From RGDT01 sp964630925 (lineage in GTDB: Bacteria > Planctomycetota > Planctomycetia > Gemmatales > Gemmataceae): DNA of 24,127 nt. How positions within the stretch are numbered: position 1 is the first letter of the stretch; every line of letters starts with the position of its first letter. Of the stretch, positions 1-7,050 are shown piece after piece. A model generated the notes under the pieces. It was not told where the DNA came from and did no database searches. It saw only the letters and a program-made list of their open reading frames with translations. The stretch covers positions 1 to 24,127 of the forward strand of contig CAZVZK010000153.1 in assembly GCA_964630925.1 (NCBI GenBank), written 5' to 3'. Position numbers and translations under genes: made by a program.

Positions 1-3
1 CAC

Positions 4-54
4 CGGACATTCTTACTGTCCTGGAAGTGCGGACATTTCTATTGTGCTGTGACA
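4..54. mobile_element. Probable insertion-sequence terminus (tandem end repeats)
   Basis: Two direct repeats begin with CGGACATT at 4-11 and at 30-37. They keep about 16 of 20 positions identical at a 26-bp offset, and the block ends in TGTGACA at 54. Tandem imperfect repeats of this kind, finishing in ...TGACA (TGTCA when read inward), resemble the transposase-binding ends of IS21/IS481-type elements. No transposase gene is in the window, so the body of the element would lie to the left. The family assignment is from memory of such ends and is an inference. The repeat itself is directly visible. Confidence 0.45.
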
Positions 55-156
55 GTGGGGTCACTCCGATGTGGCAATTCCCCCACCCATGCCGTATCCT
101 TGGTGTTGACCCGCCGTGACTCCCTCCCGCCTGATTTACGCCCCGAGACACCGCCG

Positions 157-2361
157 ATGCCCCTCCTCCTGCTCCTGCTGGCGTCGCCGTTCATCGAGCG
201 CCTCGACCCCCCCGTGCTGGAGCGCGGCAAGACCACACGCCTCACCCCCGTCGGCGCCGGCCTCGACAAGCCCGTCGGCCTGTGGACGACTCTCCCCGCC
301 GACAAGATCAACGCGAAGCCCGCCGCCGCCGGCCTCGACGTGCGCGTCGCCGCCGACGCCCCCGTCGGCGTCTTCGGCCTCCGTGTCGCCACGCCCGACG
401 GCCTCAGCAACGTCCACCTCTTCCTCGTCGATGACCTGCCCGTCCGCAAGGCCACCTCGGGCAAACAGGCGCTGCCCTGCGCCCTGTGGGGCACGTTCCG
501 CGAGGGCGAGAGCGACAGGTTCACCATCGACGTGAAGGCCGGGCAAGAGGTGGCCTTTGAGGCCGTCGGCAGCCGGCTCGGCAAGGAGGTCGATCCCCTC
601 GTCACCATCCGCGACTCCCGCGGCAAGCCTGTCGCCGAGATCGACAGCTCGCCCGGCCTGTACTTCGACTGCCGCTTCCGCCACGTCTTCGAGGCCGCCG
701 GATCGTACACCGTCGAGGTGCGCGATTCGCGGTTCCAGGGCCACCCGCACGGCAGCTACGTCCTCCGCATGGGCCGGTTCCCCGCCGCCCGAGTCGCCGT
801 CCCCGCCACCGTGCCGTCGGGCAAGAAGACGAAGTTGCATCTCCCCGAGATCGGCGCGTCGGTGGACGTGGAGACGGCCGCCGAGGAGGCGGTCATCAAA
901 CGCCCCGGCGATGAAGGCTCCTCCTGGGTGCCGGTGATCCTCACGGACGCCGACGTGTACGCCGCCCCGAAGGAAGCCACGTCGCCCAAGGGCGCCGCCG
1001 AGCCGAAGGCCCCCGGCGTCCTGGCCGGCGCGCTACCCGCGAGCGGCCGGCAGCTCTTCCGCCTTCCGCTGGAGAAGGGGCAGGTGGTCTTCGCCACGGC
1101 CCACGGCCGCCGGCTGAATTCGCCCGCCGAGCTGGAGATCGCCCTCACCGACGAGAAGGGCAACGAGGTCCGCCGGGCGGCACAGGGCGAGGACGACACG
1201 GCCCGCTTCGACTTCACCGCCCCCAGGACGGGCGATTACTTCCTGTCCGTCCGCGACACGCTGCGCGAGGGCGGCCCGGCCTGCGCCTACCTCGTCGAGC
1301 TACGCGGCGAACGCACCCCGCCCGCCGTGATGGCCGAGGTCGAGGGCCTGACGGTGCCACGTGGCGGGCATCAGATCGTCCCCCTCGTGGCCACACGCAA
1401 CGGCGACAACGCGGCCATCCCCCTGAGCCTCGAAGGCGCCCCGCCCGGCGTCACCCTCACCCCGGACGAGATCCCCGCCGGCGTCAGCTCCGTCGTGTGC
1501 AGGCTGCACGCGGCGGCCGACACGCCGCTCGGCCTGCACACCCTGCGCATCCGCGCCGGCAAGGCGCCCGTCCGCACGAGGCCGATGATCGACCGCCAGC
1601 TCCTCAACGTCGATCTCATCCCGTACACGCTGCGCGAGGACCAGCGCCGCCTCCCGCCGTCCGTGACGGACCGCCTCGCCCTCCAGATCACCGAGCCGGC
1701 CCCGTTCACGTTCGAGATCGCCGCCGACGCCGTCGTCCTGCCTCGCTACCAGCACGCCCCCATCCCGATCATCACGACGCGCTCGGCGGGCTTCGACGGC
1801 CCCATCACCTTCACCGCACGCGGCGGCCAGCTCGCCGACAAGGCCGAGGGACGAACACGCGTCTACGCCGACTTCGCCCCCGCCACCCCGAAGTCGCCCA
1901 GGCCCGCCGCCAGCGTCCACTCGCGCATCCTGGCGAACCTCGGCAAGTCGCGCATCGAGGTCCTCGCCTCGGCCATCCACGCGGGGCGGCGTGTGACGCT
2001 CATCCGCTCCTTCGAGCTGGAGATCCGCACGGCCTTCACACTGACCGTCCCGAAGGATATCCCGAAACTCATCCCCGGCGCGTCGGCGAAGGTGCGTATC
2101 GGCGTCGAGCGCGTCGGGTCGTTCACCGGCCCGGTGGAGGTGACGCTGTCCCCGCAGGACGGGCTGGACTGCCCGGAGAAGGTGACGATCCCCGCCGGCA
2201 AGGACGGGGCGGAGATCGAGGTGCATGTCCGTGACGGCACCCAGCCGGGCCGACGCGGCGTGCGCATCGAAGGCACGGCCGACGTGGACGGGTTCGAGGA
2301 GGAGGGGCGGGCACGCATCGACATCGAGGTGCCCCGCCCGGAGGTGCCGAAGAAGAAATGA
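157..2361 (+). CDS. Secreted PPC-domain (pre-peptidase C-terminal-like) protein
   Basis: This is a 734-residue exported beta-rich protein. The start at 157 is chosen because it opens with a short hydrophobic signal-like stretch (six consecutive leucines, residues 3-8). Upstream in-frame GTG codons at 49 and 55 fall in or beside the putative insertion-sequence end and give an arginine-rich leader. No good Shine-Dalgarno site precedes 157. Two PPC-like beta-sandwich modules are visible at about residues 107-206 and 292-384, with the typical 'DRFTIDVKAGQ' and 'TGDYFLSVRD' strands. Ig-like or CARDB-like beta domains fill the rest, and the protein ends with a KKK tail. In planctomycetes such proteins commonly neighbour DUF1549/DUF1553 proteins, as here. 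The family is thought to act at the cell surface, but no enzyme motif is visible and the molecular role is unknown. Confidence 0.85.
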   Translation: MPLLLLLLASPFIERLDPPVLERGKTTRLTPVGAGLDKPVGLWTTLPADKINAKPAAAGLDVRVAADAPVGVFGLRVATPDGLSNVHLFLVDDLPVRKATSGKQALPCALWGTFREGESDRFTIDVKAGQEVAFEAVGSRLGKEVDPLVTIRDSRGKPVAEIDSSPGLYFDCRFRHVFEAAGSYTVEVRDSRFQGHPHGSYVLRMGRFPAARVAVPATVPSGKKTKLHLPEIGASVDVETAAEEAVIKRPGDEGSSWVPVILTDADVYAAPKEATSPKGAAEPKAPGVLAGALPASGRQLFRLPLEKGQVVFATAHGRRLNSPAELEIALTDEKGNEVRRAAQGEDDTARFDFTAPRTGDYFLSVRDTLREGGPACAYLVELRGERTPPAVMAEVEGLTVPRGGHQIVPLVATRNGDNAAIPLSLEGAPPGVTLTPDEIPAGVSSVVCRLHAAADTPLGLHTLRIRAGKAPVRTRPMIDRQLLNVDLIPYTLREDQRRLPPSVTDRLALQITEPAPFTFEIAADAVVLPRYQHAPIPIITTRSAGFDGPITFTARGGQLADKAEGRTRVYADFAPATPKSPRPAASVHSRILANLGKSRIEVLASAIHAGRRVTLIRSFELEIRTAFTLTVPKDIPKLIPGASAKVRIGVERVGSFTGPVEVTLSPQDGLDCPEKVTIPAGKDGAEIEVHVRDGTQPGRRGVRIEGTADVDGFEEEGRARIDIEVPRPEVPKKK

Positions 2362-2389
2362 CGCGAACACCCTGTCGGCTGTTGTCTTC

Positions 2390-2437
2390 AGCCCCGTTCA
2401 CGGGGCTTGGGTTTGTAGACCCGCCCTTCAGGGCGGG
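2390..2437. repeat. Two adjacent hairpins with identical TTCA loops
   Basis: The first perfect stem is AGCCCCG (2390-2396), loop TTCA, CGGGGCT (2401-2407). The second perfect stem is CCCGCCC (2420-2426), loop TTCA, GGGCGGG (2431-2437). They are 12 bp apart and lie in the 124-bp gap between the PPC gene and the DUF1549 gene. Neither is followed by a T run, so a simple intrinsic terminator is unlikely. Paired GC hairpins with small TTCA or TTTA loops recall REP-like sequences and the subterminal hairpins of IS200/IS605-type elements. That origin is an inference. Confidence 0.7.
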
Positions 2438-2475
2438 GCGTCCGCCGCGGCCCCCCCGGACGACCACGGCGCGTC

Positions 2476-2480
2476 GGAGG
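2476..2480 (+). promoter_or_regulatory. Shine-Dalgarno site fixing a TTG start
   Basis: GGAGG lies 5 bp before the TTG at 2486. It decides the start of the DUF1549/DUF1553 gene, because the open frame extends back to 2225 inside the preceding gene. Confidence 0.7.
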
Positions 2481-2485
2481 CTCCC

Positions 2486-4615
2486 TTGACCCCAATCATC
2501 CTCTGCACCCTGTTCGCCGCCGAGCCGGCGGCCGACTTCCGCACCGACGTGGTCGCGGCCCTGTCACACGCCGGCTGCAATTCCGGCGCGTGCCACGGCT
2601 CGCCGCAGGGCAAGGGCGGCTTCCGCCTCAGCCTACGCGGCCACGACCCGTCCCTCGACTACTACACCCTCACCCGCGGCGACTTCGGCCGCCGCGTGGA
2701 CACCGCCCACCCCGAGCGCAGCCTGTTCCTCCTCAAGGGCACCGGCCGCACCGCCCACGGCGGCGGCGTCCGCCTCAAGCCGGGCGGCCTCGCCCACGGC
2801 ATCCTGCGCCGATGGGTCGCCGAGGGCTGCCGCGATGAAGGCACCGCCACCCTGGAGCGCCTGGAGGTCACCCCCGCGATGGAGAGGCTCACCTCCCCCA
2901 CACGCCGGCTCGCCGTCCGCGCCCACTTCAAGGGAGGCGAGACTCGCGACGTGACCGGCCTGGCCGTCTTCAGCCTCAACGACCCCGGCTGCGCCTCGGT
3001 GAGCGCCGACGGTCAGGTGGACTTCTCGCGCACCGGCGAGGCGTCGGTGCTGGTCCGCTACCTCGATCAATTCGCCAACGCCCGCCTGGTTTACGTCAGG
3101 AAGGATGAAGCGTTTACCTTCGATGCGCCGAAGGCCGACAACTTCGTCGACGACCACGTCTTCGCCAAACAGAAGGAGCTGCAGCTACGCCCCGCCCCCG
3201 TCGCCCCCGACGAGGTGTTCCTCCGCCGCGTCCACCTCGACGTGCTGGGCACGCTGCCCACGCCGGACGAGGCGCGTGCGTTCCTGAACGACAAGCGGGC
3301 CGACAAACGGGCGAAGCTCATCGACGCGCTGCTGGAGCGCGACGAGCTGGCGTACTTCTGGGCGATCAAGTGGGCCGACGTGATGCGCGGCAGCCCGACC
3401 ACGCTCAGCAAACGCGGCGTCCACTCCTTCCACCGCCACCTCGTGCGGGCCGTGGCCGAGGACCGCCCGATGGACAAATTCGCCCGCGAGATGCTCACCT
3501 CGCTGGGCAACACGCTCCACCGGCCGGCGGCCAGTTTCTACCGCGTGTCGCGCACGCCCGAGGAGTGCGCCGAGACGTTCGCCCAGATCTTCCTCGGCGT
3601 CCGCATGCAGTGCGCCAGGTGCCACAACCACCCCTTCGAGAACATCACGCAGGCGGACTACTACGGCCTGGCGGCGTACTTCGCCCAGATCGACCGCAAG
3701 GGCGCGAAGTTCATGCTCGACGACGAGGTGATCCACCTGTCGCCGGGCCGCGAGGTGCGCAACCCGCAGACGGGCAAGAACCAGGAGCCGGCCGCCTTCG
3801 GCGAGCCCGCCGGCAGGCTGGCCCGCGACGCCGACCGCCGCGAGAAGCTGGCCGACTGGCTCACACGCGACGGCAACCCGTACTTCGCCCCGTCGCTGGT
3901 GAACCGCGTGTGGTATCACCTGTTCGGCCAGGGCATCGTCGATCCCGTGGACGACTTCCGCGCCACCAACCCCCCGAGCAACCCCGAGCTGCTCGACGCC
4001 CTGTCGAAGGCGTTCGTGAAGGGCGGCTACCGCCTCAAGCCGATCCTCCGACTGATCCTGAATTCGCAGGCGTACCAGCTGTCGAGCGTCGGCCCGAAGC
4101 AGTCGCAGCACGCCGCCGACCCGGCGCGGTACTTCGTGAAGGCGCGGGTGAAGATGCTGTCGGCGGAACAGGCGCTGGACGCGGTGTCGCTGGCGACGGG
4201 CGTGCCGGAGAGGTTCAAGGGCTACCCCCTCGGGACACGGGCCATCGAGCTTCCCGAGGGCGGCGTCGATCATGCGTTCCTGACGGCCTTCTCGAAGCCG
4301 GAGCGTGACGTGTCGTGCGAATGCGCCCGCGAGGAGGACCCGTCGCTACCGCAGATGCTCCACCTCCTGAACAACGCCGGCGTCCTGGGCAAACTGAAGT
4401 CATCCTCCGGGCGCGTGGCCGGCTGGCTGGCGAAGGAGAAGGAGGACGGGAAGGTGATCGAGCTGGTGTACCTCGCGACCCTGACCCGCCGGCCCCGCGC
4501 CGAAGAGTTGACAGTGGTGAAGCGGCACGTCGCGTCCGTGGGCGACAGGGCGAAGGCGATGCAGGATCTGCAGTTCGCGCTCCTGAACAGCCCGGAATTC
4601 CTGCTGCGGCATTGA
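2486..4615 (+). CDS. DUF1549/DUF1553 protein with cytochrome-c-like motifs
   Basis: This 709-residue protein uses a TTG start at 2486 behind GGAGG. It opens with a weak signal-like segment and then a CNSGACHG motif (C31, C36, H37), the atypical CX4CH motif of planctomycete cytochrome-like proteins. A BIG2-like beta domain covers about residues 125-206. DUF1549 (about 213-415) contains a canonical CARCH at 376-380. DUF1553 (about 455-690) includes 'SLVNRVWYHLFGQGIVDP' and the typical ending in LLNSPEFLLRH. These proteins are very abundant in planctomycetes. They are usually called cytochrome-c-like or sulfatase-associated, and their exact function is not established. The gene lies 124 bp after the PPC-domain gene and is probably cotranscribed. 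No DUF1501 partner, often adjacent in other planctomycetes, is present here. Confidence 0.92.
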   Translation: MTPIILCTLFAAEPAADFRTDVVAALSHAGCNSGACHGSPQGKGGFRLSLRGHDPSLDYYTLTRGDFGRRVDTAHPERSLFLLKGTGRTAHGGGVRLKPGGLAHGILRRWVAEGCRDEGTATLERLEVTPAMERLTSPTRRLAVRAHFKGGETRDVTGLAVFSLNDPGCASVSADGQVDFSRTGEASVLVRYLDQFANARLVYVRKDEAFTFDAPKADNFVDDHVFAKQKELQLRPAPVAPDEVFLRRVHLDVLGTLPTPDEARAFLNDKRADKRAKLIDALLERDELAYFWAIKWADVMRGSPTTLSKRGVHSFHRHLVRAVAEDRPMDKFAREMLTSLGNTLHRPAASFYRVSRTPEECAETFAQIFLGVRMQCARCHNHPFENITQADYYGLAAYFAQIDRKGAKFMLDDEVIHLSPGREVRNPQTGKNQEPAAFGEPAGRLARDADRREKLADWLTRDGNPYFAPSLVNRVWYHLFGQGIVDPVDDFRATNPPSNPELLDALSKAFVKGGYRLKPILRLILNSQAYQLSSVGPKQSQHAADPARYFVKARVKMLSAEQALDAVSLATGVPERFKGYPLGTRAIELPEGGVDHAFLTAFSKPERDVSCECAREEDPSLPQMLHLLNNAGVLGKLKSSSGRVAGWLAKEKEDGKVIELVYLATLTRRPRAEELTVVKRHVASVGDRAKAMQDLQFALLNSPEFLLRH

Positions 4616-4630
4616 GGCACTACCCCCCCG

Positions 4631-4655
4631 CCCCCTCTCCGCTTCGGGGAGGGGG
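4631..4655. terminator. GC hairpin between convergent genes (possible bidirectional terminator)
   Basis: CCCCCTCTCC (4631-4640), loop GCTTC, and GGGGAGGGGG (4646-4655) form a 10-bp stem with one wobble pair. It lies in the 61-bp gap between the DUF1549 gene and the convergent Asp-box gene. There is no T run, so a rho-independent mechanism is uncertain. The flanking runs of C and G resemble common C-rich intergenic repeats of high-GC bacteria. Confidence 0.5.
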
Positions 4656-4676
4656 TTGGGGGGTGGGGTTGCGCCA

Positions 4677-5639
4677 TCACTTCCCCGCCAGCCTCCCCAC
4701 CGGCACGCGCAGGAAGAACACGCCCGGCCCGCCGGGCTGCTTCGCGTCCACGTCGTAGTACACCACCCCGACGGTGTCCCTGTCGATGCCCACCGTGCGC
4801 GGACAGGCCCGCCCGCCGATGGCCCGGCCCGGCTCATAGAACGTCACCGCCCCGTCGAAGTCCCACGTCTTGCCGTCATCCCGCGAGACGACCCAACGCC
4901 ACCTCTCACCGCCCACGCCCGGCCCGATGACCTCGCCGGCCACCAGCCAGCCGTTGGGCAAGAGCGCCATCTCGAAGCGCCAGCCGTTCTTCGTGATCGC
5001 CGGGAACGGCTTGACCGCCTCCCACGTCTTGCCGCCGTCCTTCGAACGCAGCCCGGCCCCGCTCACGAGCGTCCCCCTCGGCGTCCGCACCAGCGGCAGC
5101 AGGCCGTGCGTCCGCCCGCCGAACGGCTCCTCCGTACCCTTCTCCGGGTCATACAGGGCCGTCCGGTCGGCCAGCGAGAACAGCCATCTGCCGTCCGGCA
5201 TCACCGCGAACGGGTGGCGGATGATGCTCTCCGCCTTCGCGTTCTTCGCCAGGCTCATCGTCTCCCCCCACGTCTTGCCGTCGTCCTTGCTGACCGCGTA
5301 CTGCACGAAGCGCGACTTCTTCTTCGCGTCGTTCACGTACCAGGTGTTCCAGGCGTGAACGACGCGCCCGTCCGGCAGCGCCGTCAGCGAGCCGGGGTAG
5401 ATCGACAACTTCTCCGTGCCGGGGAACGCGACGTCGGCCGACCACGTCTTGCCCCCATCCTCCGAGCGCGTCAGCCGCAGGTCCTTCATGTCGGACTTGC
5501 TGAAGATCACAAGCACCGTCCCCTTGGCCGTCACGCAGGCGGCCGGGTGGATGTGCCCGCTCACCTTGGAGGCGATGCGCACGGGGTCGGCGAGCGCCGC
5601 CGTGACGCAGATGAGGAGCAGGGCCAGGGCTCGCGTCAT
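4677..5639 (-). CDS. Secreted Asp-box (BNR) protein, sialidase-like
   Basis: This 320-residue protein begins with a clear signal peptide (MTRALALLLI... to about Ala17). Four Asp-box motifs of the form S-x-D-x-G-K-T-W lie at about residues 59-66, 117-124, 199-206 and 252-259, which marks a six-bladed sialidase-type propeller. The family includes exo-alpha-sialidases that remove terminal sialic acids, but I do not see a full sialidase active site, so the substrate is unknown. I chose the ATG at 5639 because AAGGG lies 9 bp upstream. An in-frame ATG at 5648 overlaps the stop of the preceding hydrolase gene (ATGA) and is the alternative. Either way the pair is translationally coupled, suggesting joint action on an extracellular glycan or ester. 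Confidence 0.87.
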   Translation of the reverse strand: MTRALALLLICVTAALADPVRIASKVSGHIHPAACVTAKGTVLVIFSKSDMKDLRLTRSEDGGKTWSADVAFPGTEKLSIYPGSLTALPDGRVVHAWNTWYVNDAKKKSRFVQYAVSKDDGKTWGETMSLAKNAKAESIIRHPFAVMPDGRWLFSLADRTALYDPEKGTEEPFGGRTHGLLPLVRTPRGTLVSGAGLRSKDGGKTWEAVKPFPAITKNGWRFEMALLPNGWLVAGEVIGPGVGGERWRWVVSRDDGKTWDFDGAVTFYEPGRAIGGRACPRTVGIDRDTVGVVYYDVDAKQPGGPGVFFLRVPVGRLAGK

Positions 5640-5644
5640 GGCTG

Positions 5645-6895
5645 TCATCCCTTCAGGTGCTTGCTCAGGAAGGCGAACGCCTCGTCCTGCATCTTGATGG
5701 TGAACCTGTGCGGCTCGTCGTGGAAGCGCCCCTCGAAACGCCCCTTCACCCCCGCCTTGCCGTAGACGGCGGCGATGCGCTTCACCGACTCGCGCATCCC
5801 CTCCGGCGGGAATAGCCGGTCGCGCTCGCACTGCTGCACGAGGAGCGCCCTGGGGGCGGCGAGCGACGCCACGTCCGGGAGGTCGAGGTGCCGGTGCAGC
5901 CCCGGCAGGAAATGCACCCACGAGTGCGTGTCGATGTGCGCCTTGCGCATCGGCGCGACGGATGACATGAACCCCACCACGCACGCCGCCTTGATGCGCT
6001 CGTCCATCGCCGCCAGGTACGCCGCCCGGTATCCGCCCATCGAGATGCCCAGGCAGCCGATCCGCTTGCCGTCCACCTCGGGCCGCGTCAATAGGTAATC
6101 CACCGTCCGCATGTCGTCGCGGACGACGACGCCCGGCCAGGTGAGCCCGGCCAGGGCCAGCGTCTTGACGAGCGTCGTCTCCTTGCCGCGGCACCTCTGG
6201 TTCAGGTGCTTCACCTCATCGGCGGAGTAGCGCGAGCGGTCCCAGCCGTGCCTGAGGTCGTCGTCCATCATCAGCCGCCGCTCCCCGAAGAAGAACGCAT
6301 CGATGCTGATGACGACGTACCCCAGGCGCACCAGCGCCGTGGCCGTGGGCCGCCCGTCGTAGTTCGCCTTGTGGTAGGCGGTCATCGTCGTGTGGTTGCC
6401 CTCTCCTCTTGAGGGGACGCGACGTCCCCTCGCACCCCTATCGCTTCGCAAGTCGATGACCTTCTCCTTGCCGAAGAGGAACATCCCGCCGTGCGAGTGC
6501 AGATCGACGATGGCCGGCGCCGGCCTCTTCAGCCCCTTCGGGACGAGGACGTACGCCGGCACGCGCAGGTGCGGCGACGTGGAGAACAGCACCTTCTCAC
6601 GCGTGTACCCGTCGCACTCCACGCGCTCCAGCACCTCGGGCTTCGGGTCAACCTTCGCCGGCCCGGGGCCGAGGAGCGTGCTGACGACGGCGCGGGCCTT
6701 GGCGTGGAACTCGTCGAGCGAGCGGTACCCGCCGGCGAGGAACGATAGCGGGTAGGCGGGCGAGCCGGCCATCCTCTCGACCAGCGGGTGCAGGCTGCCG
6801 AGGTCACTGCCAGTGGGGGCGGGCTTGGCGGGCGGGGCCGCCCCCACGCCGAGACCGGCGGCGGCCCCCAGGAATGTGCGTCGCGTCGGCGTCAT
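5645..6895 (-). CDS. Tat-exported alpha/beta hydrolase (dienelactone hydrolase/acetyl-xylan-esterase-like)
   Basis: This is a 416-residue protein with a twin-arginine signal (RRTFLGAAAG, residues 5-14). A GGAGAT Shine-Dalgarno site precedes the ATG. The alpha/beta-hydrolase fold shows the oxyanion-region 'DLHSHGG' (131-137) and the nucleophile elbow G-I-S-M-G with Ser285. The likely acid is Asp359 (CERDRLF), and the likely catalytic His is 392 or 396 in FHDEPHRF. It most resembles large planctomycete esterases of the dienelactone-hydrolase or acetyl-xylan-esterase type, and the substrate is not predictable. Residues about 149-166 (Arg/Gly-rich) look foreign to the fold and coincide with a perfect DNA palindrome at 6411-6431. 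The insert sits in a loop before the strand 'GYVVISIDAFF' and may be tolerated. The gene is followed by the overlapping Asp-box gene. Confidence 0.88.
   Translation of the reverse strand: MTPTRRTFLGAAAGLGVGAAPPAKPAPTGSDLGSLHPLVERMAGSPAYPLSFLAGGYRSLDEFHAKARAVVSTLLGPGPAKVDPKPEVLERVECDGYTREKVLFSTSPHLRVPAYVLVPKGLKRPAPAIVDLHSHGGMFLFGKEKVIDLRSDRGARGRRVPSRGEGNHTTMTAYHKANYDGRPTATALVRLGYVVISIDAFFFGERRLMMDDDLRHGWDRSRYSADEVKHLNQRCRGKETTLVKTLALAGLTWPGVVVRDDMRTVDYLLTRPEVDGKRIGCLGISMGGYRAAYLAAMDERIKAACVVGFMSSVAPMRKAHIDTHSWVHFLPGLHRHLDLPDVASLAAPRALLVQQCERDRLFPPEGMRESVKRIAAVYGKAGVKGRFEGRFHDEPHRFTIKMQDEAFAFLSKHLKG
6411..6431. repeat. Palindrome inside the hydrolase coding sequence
   Basis: GAGGGGACG (6411-6419), loop CGA, and CGTCCCCTC (6423-6431) form a perfect 9-bp inverted repeat. 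It encodes about residues 155-162 of the hydrolase, in an Arg/Gly-rich stretch that departs from the composition on both sides. The reading frame is preserved. Confidence 0.75.
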
Positions 6896-7050
6896 GTCCG
6901 TGATCTCCGGCGTGTGTCCACGCCATCGGTGTACGCCACGTCGGGGCGAGTGCCAATGCGGAGACCCCTCCGCGGCGCGCCGCTTGCTGGCATTCGGCCC
7001 AGCCCTCCCCGGAGAACTCCCACCAACTCCCGCACACGGAGGAGAAAGGC

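Noticed and set aside
106..137. TTGACC at 106 as a -35 box for the PPC gene
   Set aside because: The only AT-containing candidate -10 (TGATTT at 132) is about 20 bp away and fits poorly.
49..156. N-terminal extension of the PPC protein from a GTG at 49
   Set aside because: It would begin in the insertion-sequence end, and the signal-like leader starts only at 157.
1300..2370. 356-codon minus-strand frame opposite the PPC gene
   Set aside because: It is rich in Arg/Gly/Ala/Asp with no recognisable fold, and the opposite strand has a coherent PPC protein.
3185..4273. 362-codon minus-strand frame opposite the DUF1549/DUF1553 gene
   Set aside because: It is a compositional shadow of a conserved gene.
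6978..6989. 12-mer CGCCGCTTGCTG shared by the leaders of the lipase-like gene and treZ (17596-17607)
   Set aside because: A 12-mer of this composition can recur by chance in GC-rich DNA. The positions relative to the starts differ and no promoter pattern surrounds it.
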